64,000 nt of DNA from Branchipolynoe longqiensis (GCA_030323885.1 CM059193.1:70394997-70458996); one strand, 5' to 3'; positions 42,860 to 54,487 are shown, counted from the stretch's first letter. Notes: a model not told the origin generated them from the letters alone. Translations and numbers: made by a program.

Positions 42860-43165
42860 TTTTAGTTTGTTATATTCCAAACGCCGGCTGATATACATAA
42901 ATGCAGTTGTAATACAGACCGATGGACATTAAAACTTGCTATTTTGGTTTGGTGTATTCCAAACATGACTATAATACGGTTCAAATATTGATCGCTAAAC
43001 ATCAAAATCTGATATTTTGGTTCCTTATATTCCAAAACTTGCTATTTTGGTTTGGTGTATTCCAAGCAGGACTATTATACTTAAAATGCCTACCAAATAT
43101 TAATCAGCAAACATCAAAACCTGATATTTTGGTTCGCTATATTCCAAACACCCCCAAAATGCATT
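42860..43165. repeat. 103-bp tandem repeat, two to three units
   Basis: AAAACTTGCTATTTTGGTTT at 42931 and 43034; partial units on both sides with GATATTTTGGTT and TATATTCCAAA. Confidence 0.9.
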
Positions 43166-43299
43166 TTGAACACTTATCGATACACCGTGAATGTGCTGCT
43201 TTCATTCATAATACATCGAATCACAGTCAGTACAATGCAGTTCTCATACACACATTGAACGCTACTGCAGACAATTAAAACACTGCCGCCCAAAACCGG

Positions 43300-43480
43300 A
43301 AGTTGACATGCGACGCACAGGCCCGCGACACGATGCATCGATCGGCGCCTGTGCAAGATGGCGGCCGAAGAGCGGGAGGCGATCGGATGCTGATTGGTGG
43401 GCCAGAGGGGGCTTTTGAGAAGGCCCAACGCAACGCATCTTGGGTAATGGGCTCTTCGCTACTCCCTCCCCCCCCGCCAT
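43300..43480 (+). promoter_or_regulatory. CpG-rich promoter-like patch
   Basis: CpG-dense sequence with CAAGATGGCGGCC (YY1-type motif, 43359-43371) and an inverted CCAAT (GATTGG, 43393). The ATG in the YY1 motif opens only 11 codons before TGA, so it is a start-site motif rather than a proven start codon. Confidence 0.35.
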
Positions 43481-43854
43481 TGCCCCCCCCCCCCACAACC
43501 TCTCGCTCTCCAAACACAATATCACCAGTGCTCCTTAGACACTCTGACCGGAATTTAATAGATACAGCCGGAGAGTGAACACACCGGTGTCAGCAGCAGC
43601 CCGGCCTGTGGCCCTATCAGTAATCCGGAAGTTAGCCTTCGCTGGGTGGGTGGCAGCGCAGTGTACTGAAGGCTATGGCTTATATCTTCCATCGTATCTC
43701 TGGGAAGAAAGCCTGTCAAGCACCCGCCCGCCCCGCCCCCCAACCCATTCCATCACCACTTCCTTTCCACTTCTCCCCGACACCGAAAAACGTCCACTGA
43801 AAAACTGCCCACAACATAGTTTGTATCCTGTACAAAGTTCCTTAACCTCTGGGA

Positions 43855-43945
43855 GGGAGGGAGGGAGGGAGGGAGGGAGGGAGGGAGGGAGGGAGGGAGG
43901 GAGGGGGAGGGAGGGGAGGGAGGGAGGGAGGGAGGGAAGGGAGCA
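43855..43945. repeat. (GGGA)n purine tract
   Basis: About 22 units, nearly perfect. Confidence 0.97.
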
Positions 43946-44496
43946 GAATGAAAAAAAAAACAGACCATAGATCATCCCTCTCCCCCCCCCCCATCCAACC
44001 CTATCCCAACAACTCATCGCTCGTTCCCGACTGCTCTCAAACGACTCCGGTTTTGACAACCTGTCATTAATCTAAATTTAAACACTACTGCCAAGTTCAT
44101 TCCCTTACACAAACACCTATACATCGTTTTTTTCCCAAATGAACAAGCAAACACAAACAAAAAAACACCAGCCTAAAACTGACATGCGCCCCATCCCAAT
44201 TAGTATGGCGACAAACAGGTGCGGACCGCAGCCGCCATGATGAAACTCGGCCCGGCTCACCAACAGTACAATGACACATTTCAGCAGTATATTTTGTTGA
44301 AGAAAAGAAACCATGCAAATATTGTTTTGCATTTCAGATTTTGGGAGTTTGGGGGGGGGGAGGGGGGGGGGGGAGTTTTGAACTGGGACCACAGGTGTTG
44401 TATGCATAAACAACACATTCGCTACTGAAACCCGCAATTGCCAGTGCCCTCTTTGTTAAGGCGCCTACACAGCTGACAATCGCTTAACACTTCTGC

Positions 44497-44556
44497 ATCA
44501 TTTAGCATCCACTTATAAATAATGACGTCATTTAGCATTCACTTATAAATAATGAC
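44497..44556. promoter_or_regulatory. 30-bp direct repeat with a perfect CRE between copies
   Basis: TTTAGCAT(C/T)CACTTATAAAT followed by AATGAC occurs twice at 30-bp spacing. At the joint is the palindrome TGACGTCA (44523-44530), a full CREB/ATF site, and each unit has a TTATAAATA box. Regulatory use is inferred from motifs alone. Confidence 0.35.
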
Positions 44557-45019
44557 AATCTCCCAGCCGCCTGTCTGCTTCACAAATAGCACTGCGCTAC
44601 ACCTACTGCTTGGCCATGTGCTGAGGTGTGTGACACACTCAAGAGTCAGACCCTACCAGTGCCGCCTCATAGAGGAAATTATGGGAGTGACAGGCATCAA
44701 TCTAGGGAGAAGGGTGGTGCGGGTGGGGGTGGGGGTGTAGCAAACAGGTGATAAGATAAGGTAATGATGAGGATAGATAGGATCAATAAGATTAGGGTGA
44801 AGGTGGGAAGGATGGGAGGGTGCTTGGCGGGGTAGGAGCAAGGGGGTAACTAGCAAGACTCGGGTGCAAAGCTGATCTAATGAGGACAGATGTTTGTAGC
44901 ACAGGTAATCTAGGCTGTAGAAGTGAGCGGATACTAAAGGAGACAGGGTAGGGAACAGACAGGCTGGTGAATCTCAGGGAATTCGGCAATTAGATAATTG
45001 TAAACAAAAGGTGGGGGGG

Positions 45020-45050
45020 GGTTGTTTGTTGTTTTACATCTTAATGCAAA
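45020..45050 (-). mobile_element. SINE-A tail crumb
   Basis: GTTTGTTGTTTTACATCTTA only. Confidence 0.55.
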
Positions 45051-45064
45051 ACGAATGACATGGC

Positions 45065-45410
45065 TAAGATAGACGTGAGGTGAGGTGAGGAGAGGTGAGG
45101 AGAGGATAGGAGAGGATCGGAGAGGATAGGATAGGGTAGGAGAAGGGTATGGAAGGGTATGGAAGGGTATGGAAGGGTATGGAAGGGAATGAAAGGGAAT
45201 GAAAGGGAATGAAAGGGAATGAAAGGGAATGGAATGGAAGGCGAGCGAAGGGGAGGGTAGAGATTGGGAGGTTACGGGAGGGTAGGGGTTGGAGAAGGAA
45301 GTGAGGGTAGGGGTTGGAGAAGGAAGGGAGGGTAGGGGTTGGAGAAGGAAGGGAGGGTAGGGGTTGGAGAAGGAAGGGAGGGTAGGGGTTGGAGATGGAA
45401 GGGTCACCGC
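45065..45410. repeat. purine-rich array with 10- and 26-bp units
   Basis: GGAAGGGTAT, then GAAAGGGAAT, then GGAGGGTAGGGGTTGGAGAA units. Minus frames are artefacts. Confidence 0.95.
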
Positions 45411-45536
45411 CTGCTCCACCAAGTCTACCATCCTGACTGGTTGGGAAAAGCCCCGTGTAATGACACCACCTGCTAAAAGAATCGATATTGGATTTTATAT
45501 GATGTATAACAGACTGCACGAGTATAAATACAGATT

Positions 45537-45870
45537 TTGTTTGTTTGTTTGTTGTTTTACGTCCTAGCAACATCTAAGGTCATATCAGGATGGGTACCGA
45601 CTTGTGACAGTGCGCACTCATGGCGACTTTATAGTGCTGTCCCACTGGGAAACCAGGCCGCCAGCACCATGACCTGGTATCCCACTCAGTCACATTATCC
45701 TGACACTGAGCACACCAGTCCTTGCCCTATCCTAATAATGCCGAGCGCCTGGCTAGGAAGCGACAAGTATCAATTTTAAAGTCATTGGTTTGACTCGACC
45801 GGGACTCGAACCCACGACCTACCAGCACGGGAGACAGACGCTCTAACTCATTCGGCCATCCCGTCTGGTC
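45537..45870 (-). mobile_element. SINE-A, best-preserved full-length copy
   Basis: 334 bp. Read on minus: head GACGGGATGGCCGAATGAGT with an A box, variable-arm-like spacer (CTCCCGTGCTGGTAGG), B box GGTTCGAGTCC, body, and tail CCTTAGATGTTGCTAGGACG followed by TAAAACAACAAACAAAC. The head fits a class II (Leu/Ser-like) tRNA. The conserved 3' domain suggests the V-SINE or MetaSINE groups described in molluscs, but I cannot choose without alignment. Confidence 0.93.
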
Positions 45871-45874
45871 GAGA

Positions 45875-46800
45875 GAGAGGAAGGGAGGTAGGTGAGGAGA
45901 CGAGGGAACAAGAGGGTAGGGTAATAAGGCAGGGTCGTTCTACCTCGACTCAACCCCTACGTACCCGATGTATTGAATGTATTTTCCATCCACTAACAGT
46001 AGATCGTTACAAGGTGAGGTAGTGCGGGCATGTACCTAGTAGCAGGCATGGCAGACACGACACCAGCACCAAATGCGCCTAAAATAGAGGATAACATCTG
46101 CAAAACGACAACCTTACTGCCTCGTCCAGTGACCACGCCCGCTGCTTCCCCTTTAAAATGTATTCCCAATTAAATTTCACACTCATAGAACAGAATCTAT
46201 GGTAATAATAGTCAGGCTTTGATTTAGGTTGGCGTCTTGATCTAAAATGTTAGGTACAACACTCAAATAGTAATGGTTTCAATTAGCAGAAGGTACGTGG
46301 TTGTGAACAACAAAAACACTAAGTGAGGGAACCCGCTTCAATTTTCAAAAAAAAAAGCAACACTTTCTGACCTTGAGCAGGTCAATCGCCAATTCATCAC
46401 CCCGACCCTGGCTAATGAGCCGAATCTCAGTATGCACTACATGCTAGTAATTGCTTGTTTCTAATTAGGTCACACCCACAGATTTCTCGCCTGCTAATTG
46501 CACGCAACCTCAACAAATAATACCCCCACAAGGGCCCGAAGGCATTAACCGACATGCAGAAATCAATACCTGTTAACATAATAAATTACCTCCCATTCTG
46601 AATTGGAATCGGTATTAATAGTAATAATAGAGATGGTCTATGAGAACTGCTTGGTAAGAAATCAGTAAAATTAACCAATCTCTTAATTAAATAGTATTAA
46701 TAATATTAATAGTATTGACCACAGAACATAGAGATGGCCTATATGAGAACTGATTGATTGATTGTTGGTTGCTTTACACAACTGCTTGGTAAGAAAGTGG
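45875..46800. other. complex unique DNA, possible conserved non-coding region
   Basis: No repeats and no coding frame. 46380-46660 is dense in homeodomain-type cores (TAATTG, TAATTA, CTAATTAG) with TGACCTTGAGCAGGTCA-like half sites at 46368-46384. Confidence 0.35.
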
Positions 46801-46816
46801 TAAAATTAACTACTGA

Positions 46817-47000
46817 TAGGGCAAGGACTAGTTAGCGTGTCAGGATAATGTGACTGAGATGGATGTTGGGTCATGATGCTGGCGGTCTGATTTCCCAGTG
46901 GGGAAGCACTATAAAGTTGCCATGAGTGCACCCTGTCACAAATCGGTACCAGTCCTGATATGACCGTAGATGTTGCCAGGATATAAAACAACCAACCAAT
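46817..47000 (+). mobile_element. SINE-A, head-truncated copy
   Basis: GTGTCAGGATAATGTGACTG through ATGACCGTAGATGTTGCCAG and AAAACAACCAACC. Confidence 0.85.
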
Positions 47001-47240
47001 CAAAAAGTCCCTTCGCTTTTCCGATACCACTTGTAAATGACTGGTGAGAAAGAATTGTCTGTGCCTGCCGTAAGAAGTGTCAACAACGGACGGGGGTCTG
47101 CCACCCCTGGATACTGCCACACCTGTATCACGGATCCGTCACAATGACGTACGTCACGTCATATACGCGTCTCCCAACTCGAGTAACTAACTACGCACTT
47201 CCTTGACGCGCACCCAGCACAGGGCTGGTCCATATGATTC

Positions 47241-47298
47241 AGTCCTAGCAACATTTAAGGTCATCCAGACGGTTCCGTACTCGCGACAGTGCGCAGAG
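47241..47298 (-). mobile_element. SINE-A fragment
   Basis: GTCCTAGCAACATTTAAGGT to GACAGTGCGCAG. Confidence 0.75.
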
Positions 47299-47317
47299 TA
47301 AACCATGAGATATTGGA

Positions 47318-47632
47318 AGTTTGTTTGTTTGTTGTTTTACATCCTAGCAACATCAAAGGTCATATCAGGACAGGTACCGACTTGTGACAGTACACACTCA
47401 CGGCGATTTTATAGTGCTGCCCCACTGGGAAATCAGGCTGCCAGCACCATGACCTGATATCCCACTCAGCTAACCAGCCCTTGCCATATCTTAATAATGC
47501 CTAGCACCAAGCTAAGAAGCGACACGTATCAATTTAAGTCATTGGTTTGACTCGACCAGGAACCGAACTCGCGAACTCCCTATCTCCCGCACGCGAGGCC
47601 TCTGCTCTACCGATTCGGCCACCGCGCCTGGT
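47318..47632 (-). mobile_element. SINE-A full-length copy with 9-bp target duplication
   Basis: Direct repeats GATATTGGA at 47309-47317 and 47633-47641. The head here reads CTCTACCGATTCGGCCACCG, so its A-box region differs from the 45537 copy and marks a second head type. Confidence 0.9.
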
Positions 47633-47649
47633 GATATTGGAGATGAAAT

Positions 47650-48075
47650 AAGACCAAATTAATTTTGGTGTGCACGTAGAAATGCTGCACATCATAGATT
47701 TCGGCAGTAGCAGGTTCTACTAAATTTACGCACTATTATTCCCTTTTATCAGGGATGAAAGTGGTGTGCGGCTTTAAAAAAAAGAAGGAAATCAAACCAA
47801 GATTATTACAATGACGGCAAATTTCCGTGAAACCGCGGCTCTTCTCCCATAGACTTAGCACTGTTATGACTATTATTTCTTGCTTGGATTTTGTCCTAAT
47901 TTCCAGGGATTTTGTGAACGTTAATCACTGAATATACAAAAAATCGTGGAAATCCGCAAAATCGCGGAGATCTTTCATCCCTGTTTTATGCAACAACAAA
48001 TGTTTAATAAATGCAACCAAAGTTGGATATGTGAGATAAATAAATGCAACCAATATCTAAATGGATACGTAAGAT
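47650..48075 (-). mobile_element. family T TIR element, copy split by an H element
   Basis: Reverse-oriented T sequence (GCAGTAGCAGGTTCTACTAA at left; ACAAATGTTTAATAAATGC at right) interrupted at 47750-47983. Removing the insert and one TTTTAT restores colinearity with the 33394 and 38653 copies. Confidence 0.75.
47750..47983. mobile_element. family H element, intact ends and 6-bp target duplication
   Basis: Perfect inverted ends CAGGGATGAAAG. Flanked by TTTTAT at 47744-47749 and 47984-47989. CAGGG-type termini are seen in hAT elements, which normally make 8-bp duplications, so assignment is tentative. 234 bp, non-coding. Confidence 0.85.
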
Positions 48076-48311
48076 TTAAGTTCTGAAAAAGGTCGTCTTC
48101 CATTGGATTTTTCGATTTTTCAGTTTTACATACCCGACGAGAAATACTACACGGTTCAAGTTCTCCTCACAGCAGTGTGAGTGGAACCTTCCCCCGCCCC
48201 CTCCAACAGCAGCCCCAGATCGATGCTCATTATGGGCAGACATTTTCCAGGCCGGACTGATTTCCTTACAGCTGCGGCATTCTAGACAAACCGCGCTAGG
48301 AAACAAAAAAG

Positions 48312-48776
<465 letters not shown>

Positions 48777-48794
48777 GGGTGTATGTGCGTGTGT

Positions 48795-48848
48795 TTTGTC
48801 GTAGCAACATCTAAGGTTATATCAGGATGGGTACTGTGCACTCATAGC
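48795..48848 (-). mobile_element. SINE-A fragment
   Basis: GTAGCAACATCTAAGGTTAT then GCACTCATAGC, with the middle of the body missing. Confidence 0.75.
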
Positions 48849-49117
48849 ATTTGTGTTTGCCTGTCTCTGTGTTCGCAAAAGAAATTCTGACAAAAAAACT
48901 TAAATGGTGGCGAATATGACATCGGTTGGGACTCATGTCAGTGATGTCCACCATGTTGCGAGTGAGTGTCCACCATGACCCTTAGTTACATTGGCCGAAG
49001 GCACAAGTACAGTACCCCTCAGAGCAAGCTTTAAGCTTGTAAATAAAAAAATAAAAAAATGAATAATTTAAATTTCATGGCAGCTGACATGTCTAGTGCA
49101 TTGATTAGCAGTAGGTT

Positions 49118-49180
49118 GTTGGAGTGTTATGTTCCGGCCACGTCTAAGGTCATATCACGACGGTATTGGCTAGTGACGTT
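49118..49180 (-). mobile_element. SINE-A fragment
   Basis: CACGTCTAAGGTCATATCAC only. Confidence 0.65.
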
Positions 49181-49263
49181 GGCTGCTGGCGCCACCAGTA
49201 GTGGTTAACAAACGATCAGGTGAATACGAATAAAAGATTTTCCTAATTGCTATACACCATATA

Positions 49264-49512
49264 TGAGCCTGTCTCAAAAGGTGATAACTCTATTATTTTG
49301 TCCATTGTAACGATTGACACAAAACAGCACAGAAACGGTTACACTGAAAACACAAGGACATTTGCTTCAAATCAATATGTATTCTATTGGGATTATGAAA
49401 CACTGTGTAAAAACCAAATCAGTTTATCCACAGCAAATGCATAAGCAGATAGTATGTTCATCTTTACAATGGACAAAGTTTTGTCCCATTTGCACCTTTT
49501 GAGACAGTCTCA
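49264..49512. mobile_element. mariner-type MITE, 249 bp, TA duplication
   Basis: Inverted ends TGAGCCTGTCTCAAAAGGTG and TGAGACTGTCTCAAAAGGTG, continuing with a looser match to TTTTGTCC. TA lies at 49262-49263 and 49513-49514. The two plus frames inside are not transposase. Confidence 0.8.
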
Positions 49513-49536
49513 TATATTATATGTATTATATATCAC

Positions 49537-49886
49537 GGATGAAAGTGGTCTCTGGGAAAAAAAGCGGAAATTCAGATATTCTCCCATAGGTTTAGCATTG
49601 TCAGAGAATCGCGGAAAATTTCAGGCACTGATAGTGCTGTGGCATTTGAAGCATTTATTAGTAGTAGGCCTATATGCTGATAATGCTGCGCCGTTCGAAG
49701 GATGTATTAGTAGTATACGCTGATAATGCTGTGCCGTTTGAAGCAAGTATGAGTAGTATACGCTGATAATGCTGCGCCGTTTGAAGCATTTATTAGTAGT
49801 ATACCTTGATCGTGCTGCGGGATTACAGTAGGGGCCTACAGGAAGAATCCCGGAAATCCGCGAAATCGCGGAGATCTTTCATCCTT
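49537..49886 (+). mobile_element. family H element with internal 48-bp repeats
   Basis: Left GGATGAAAGTGGTCTCTGGG, right CGCGGAGATCTTTCATCC. Four units of TTAGTAGTATACGCTGATAA + TGCTGCGCCGTTTGAAGCA lie in between. Inserted about 25 bp right of the mariner-type MITE. Confidence 0.85.
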
Positions 49887-49889
49887 GAT

Positions 49890-50385
49890 ATATTGTCTGT
49901 GATACCGGTCCCTCATATGTAGGTGCAACCCGGCGGCATTGCGTGCAATCCCGGCTGGAGGCAAAGTGGGGCAGCGTACCGTTTTGCTAACGAATCACCT
50001 CAGATACAAGCGTTGCCACAACAGGATGGACTATGCAGAACAAGCGGTAAAAACTACTACCGCAAACAAACAACTCATATTATTCATCGTGTCAAGCTGC
50101 AATAATTCGCCCAAGCTGACTTCAGTGCTGGTTAAGCTAGCTACGAGTGATTGGATGGCTCCGAGGTGTGATGGCGGTTGGGGGGTGTGGGTAGGTAAGA
50201 CGGGCAGGTTCAAGTTTGGCTTAATGGATACGGCATCTATAATGGAGCATGTAGCACAATGCGATGGGTCGGATCGGATCCAATCAGGTTCACCCGGCGC
50301 TACCTGTATGTCACGTCACACTGTCCGCCATGGTACCGGTAGGCCACCCCGAAACCCCGCGGGGTAATGCACGGGACAAAGGTGG
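49890..50385. other. unique DNA, nothing recognised
   Basis: Overlapping frames of about 60-140 codons on both strands without a domain. Confidence 0.4.
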
Positions 50386-50545
50386 GTGAGTGAGTTGGTG
50401 AGTGAGTGAGTTAGTGAGTGAGTTAGTGAGTGAGTGAGTGAGTGAATGAGTGAGTGAGTGAGTGAGTGAGTGAATGAGTGAGTGAATGAATGAGTGAATG
50501 AGTGAATGAGTGGGTGAATGAGTGAGTGAATGAGTGGGTGAATGA
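50386..50545. repeat. (GAGT)n microsatellite with AAT variants
   Basis: GAGT, TTAGT and GAAT(G) units. Confidence 0.96.
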
Positions 50546-51690
50546 AAGAGGGGGAACGAAAGAGGGGGAACGAAAGAGGGGGAACGAAAGAGGGGGAACG
50601 AAAGAGGGGGAACGAAAGAGGGGGAACGAAAGAGAGGGAACGGAAGAGAGGGAACGGAAGAGAGGGGAATGGAAGAGGGGGAATGGAAGAGGGGGAATGG
50701 AAGAGGGGGAATGGAAGAGGGGGAACGGAAGATGGAGAATGGGGAATGGAAGAGGAGGGACAGAAAAGGAGGGACGGAAGAGGAGGAACGGAAGAGGGGG
50801 ACAAAAGAGGGGGAACGAAAGAGGGGGAACGAAAGAGGGGGAACGAAAGAGGGGGAACGAAAGAGGGGGAACGAAAGAGGGGGAACGAAAGAGGGGGAAC
50901 GAAAGAGGGGGAACAAAGAGGGGGAACGAAAGAGGGGGAACGAAAGAGGGGGAACGAAAAGGGGGAACGAAAGAAAGAGGGGGAACGAAAGAGGGGGAAC
51001 GAAAGAGGGGGAACGAAAGAGGGGGAACGAAAGAGGGGGAACGAAAGAGGGGGAACGAAAGAGGGGGAACGAAAGAGGGGGAACGAAAGAGGGGGAACGA
51101 AAGAGGGGGAACGAAAGAGAGGGAACGGAAGAGAGGGAACGGAAGAGAGGGGAATGGAAGAGGGGGAATGGAAGAGGGGGAATGGAAGAGGGGGAATGGA
51201 AGAGGGGGAACGGAAGATGGAGAATGGGGAATGGAAGAGGAGACAGAAAAGGAGGGACGGAAGAGGAGGAACGGAAGAGGGGGAACGAAAGAGGGGGAAC
51301 GAAAGAGAGGGAACGAAAGAGGGGGAACGAAAGAGGGGGAACGAAAGAGGGGGAACGAAAGAGGGGGAACGAAAGAGGGGGAACGAAAGAGGGGGAACGA
51401 AAGAGGGGGAACGAAAGAGGGGGAACGAAAGAGGGGGAACGAAAGAGGGGGAACGAAAGAGGGGGAACGAAAGAGGGGAACACAAGAGGAGGGAATGGAA
51501 AGGGAGGGAATGGAAGAGAGGGAATGGAAGAGAGGGGAATGGAAGAGGGGGAATGGGAGAGGGGGGAATGGAAGAGGAGGAATGGAAGAAGGGGAATTGA
51601 AGAGGGGGAATGGGGGAATGGAAGAGGGAGGAATGGGGGGGGGAATGGAAGAGGGGGGAATGGGGGGAATGGAAGAGGGGGGAATGGGGG
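50545..51690. repeat. 14-bp purine minisatellite with 485-bp higher-order repeat
   Basis: Unit AACGAAAGAGGGGG, drifting to AATGGAAGAGGGGG. The special segment GATGGAGAATGGGG occurs at 50731 and 51216, showing a 485-bp block duplication. Five overlapping frames of 350-412 codons on both strands come from it and are not genes. The strand is almost entirely purine for 1.15 kb. Confidence 0.97.
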
Positions 51691-51699
51691 TTTTATATG

Positions 51700-52440
51700 G
51701 GAGGTGTGTTCCGGCCTTTAGACGCGTGGCAGACGCGTCCAGTGTGTTCGCTATTTACGCGTGAGAACCGCATGACGCACGCTTGTACTTGACGCACGCG
51801 CGACGCACGCGTCCAGTGTGTTCGCAGCTTTAGTGTGTAATGGTTCGGGCGGCAGGCTGGTTCACGCAGTCTCGTTCTCGCTGGGCTCATGACAACGTGT
51901 ACACACGTAGCGGGCCGCGTCCTGTACATTCAGCGTTCGCTGTAATGCACCCACGGACACACTTGTCACTATTGCTCCTGTCAAACTGTACTCAACATAA
52001 TGACATCCCCCCTCCCCCTCCCGCAGCCACCATACAGAGTTCCCTGTCCGACGCCACTTACAACGCAGGTGCTTGTAGACAGCCACAAAATAATAATAAC
52101 CTTCCCTCCCATCCACGAATACAGACAGTGGGTCGCCCACCTCCCGAAACAATGGCGGCCGCAGCTGTTCAGCTGTGCACAAACACGGCCGATAGGCGGC
52201 ACCACCTCCACCACCACCAGGCGCCACCTGATAGCGGCGGGGGGCAACATTACATATTAACCAGAACCCCGGGGGCTGCGCCAGTGCCTGCATAGCCTAC
52301 AACTGACCGCCCCCGGGCGCCTCCCCGCCCCGCACCCGGTGATGTACTGCTTCTTGTCCAGTGCACGGCTCTTGTATTTATTGCACACTGCCTTCGCACC
52401 GGCTTCAGCGCTGAAGCCAGTGAACGAACAAAGGAATGAA
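51700..52440. other. CpG-rich unique DNA with a short direct repeat
   Basis: AGACGCGTCCAGTGTGTTCG-like sequence occurs at about 51731 and 51806. At 52152 an ATG in CAATGGCGGCCGC opens 48 codons with HHLHHHQ in the frame. A promoter or first exon is possible; nothing further is visible. Confidence 0.35.
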
Positions 52441-52454
52441 TAAATAACATGCTT

Positions 52455-53200
52455 AACCCACTCTGGTTAATCTCTGGTTACCGTAACACACCCACAGTAA
52501 ATACTGTTGTATCATGCACGCATTGCTTGATGCAAAGTGATCTACAAAGTAACTGTTCGGTGATACAGATCGCCACAATGGGAAGTACTGTCATATTCTG
52601 CAGCCATTGGTTGATACGGAATGACACGTGAAATAACTGTCATGCCACTCACTGTTATACCACTCGCCTAGGTTACCACAATGGGACGTACTGTGGTATT
52701 CTGCAGGCATTGGTTGATACGGAATGACACGTGAAATAACTGTCATGTCGCTCACTGTTATACCACTCGCCTAGGTTACCACAATGGGACGTACTGTGGT
52801 ATTCTGCAGCCATTGGTTGATACGCAATGACACGTGAAATAACTGTCATGTCGCTCACTGTTATACCACTCGCATAGGTTACCACAATGGGAAGTACTGT
52901 GGTATTCTGCAGCCATTGGTTGATACAGAATGACACATGAAATAACTGTGATGTCACGCACTGTTATACAGCTCACTAGGTTGCCACAACAGGAAGGACT
53001 CTGCAGACATTAGTTGATATGGAATGACACACGAAATAACTATGTCATGTCACTCACTGTTATACAGCTCACCTAGGTTGCCACAACAGGAAGAACTCTG
53101 CAGTCATTAGTTGATACAGAATGACACATGAAATACAGCTCGCCTAGGTTACCACAACAGGAAGTACTGTGGTATTCTGCAGGTATTGCAAGAATGACAC
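52455..53200. repeat. 103-bp tandem repeat, about seven units
   Basis: GGTTACCACAATGGGA starts at 52671, 52774 and 52877, with older units on both sides. Each unit holds GGTATTCTGCAGCCATTGGT and CACGTGAAATAACTGTCATG. A reverse piece (TCCTGTTGTGGTAACCTAGG) recurs at about 54944-54965. Confidence 0.95.
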
Positions 53201-54140
53201 ATGAAATAACTAGACATGTCAGACATTATACATGTCAGGGTGCTCCTGGCGAAATAAAGCTCACATATCTTAATTTTTGTTCATTACATTATGATAGTAG
53301 CATATCTGGCTCAATTTAAAAAAAAAATTAAATAATGATTTAATCTGTTATGAAGAGAGATGACAATTAAAATATGCCTGATAACCTGCCAGAATTGGTG
53401 GTTTTAATTCATTTCAATCTAGGGCCGTTATTCTTCTCATGAATTCAGAGTTGCCAACAAATTGGTACAGCGTTCTACGTTTCCACGGACACGCATGGGT
53501 GATTTTGCTTTGCAGCGCAGCATTTTTGGCGTTTTGGGTGCGAGGCTAAGGTGGTCTATGAGACGCTCTATTAGGTTAACGCCCAGTCGTGGTAAGCACC
53601 CATGTTAAAACGCCGGGCTGTCCTCCGCTCCACCTGGCGGCCTTTGACCACATGCTGGCGGCTGGTGAGAGGGGGGTGGGCGATGGGCGGTGGTGGTGGT
53701 GGGTGTAAATTCCCCGGGGCCATGTCGGGAGGATGTGAGTAGTATATCAAAATGACCACAGCGCCGGTGGGCGATTGGCGTCACGACCATCAACTAACTT
53801 TGGGCATCATGTTAGCCTACACTGTAGTTACAGGCTCCACTGGGTCTGCAGTCTGTTTAATTCCTATATAGTCCGCTATTCTGTTTATTTATTTATTTCA
53901 CTTGTTAGTCAGCCAAAAGTTTTCGACATTTTCGCAGTCGTACAAATCATTCAACAGTGAGGACAGGTGTGTGTTACCAAGGAACATTTATGGTTTAATA
54001 CAATTTTAAAATATTGTGTTCTGTGATGAAATGCTGATGAGTACACCGTGACAGTATAAATACAGCCTCAATAAAAAATTTAAAGGATAGGGAGGGGAGG
54101 GGGATCTTCCTAGTATTCGTTGTACTATGAAAATGTCCGT
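53200..54140. other. unique DNA, nothing recognised
   Basis: No repeats except a GGT run near 53690; no coding frame of note. Confidence 0.45.
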
Positions 54141-54145
54141 TATTG

Positions 54146-54478
54146 GTTGGTTGTTCGAGTTTTACGTCCTGGTTAGATCTAAAATCATATCAGGACGGGT
54201 ACCGACTAAAAAGGGGCGCACTCATGGTGACTTTACAGTGCTGCCCCACTAGGGGACTAGGCCATCAGCACCATTATCTGATACCCCACTCAGTCACATT
54301 ATCCTGACACTGAGCCAACCAATCCTTGTCATACCCTAATAATGCCGAGCGCCTGGCAAGGAAGCGACGAGTATACATTTTTTTAAAAGTCATTGGTTCG
54401 ACTCGACCAGTGTTCAAATCCCACGATCTACCAAATCAGGAGATAGACGCTCAACTCATTCGGCCATCTCGTCTGGTC
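54146..54478 (-). mobile_element. SINE-A full-length copy (left arm of inverted pair)
   Basis: Tail at left, head CATTCGGCCATCTCGTCTGG at right, abutting the next copy. Confidence 0.88.
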
Positions 54479-54487
54479 AAGATCATT

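Noticed and set aside
50311..51764. Five overlapping open frames of 350-412 codons on both strands
   Set aside because: All come from the stop-free 14-bp purine unit; frames on opposite strands overlap fully and start mostly at non-ATG codons.
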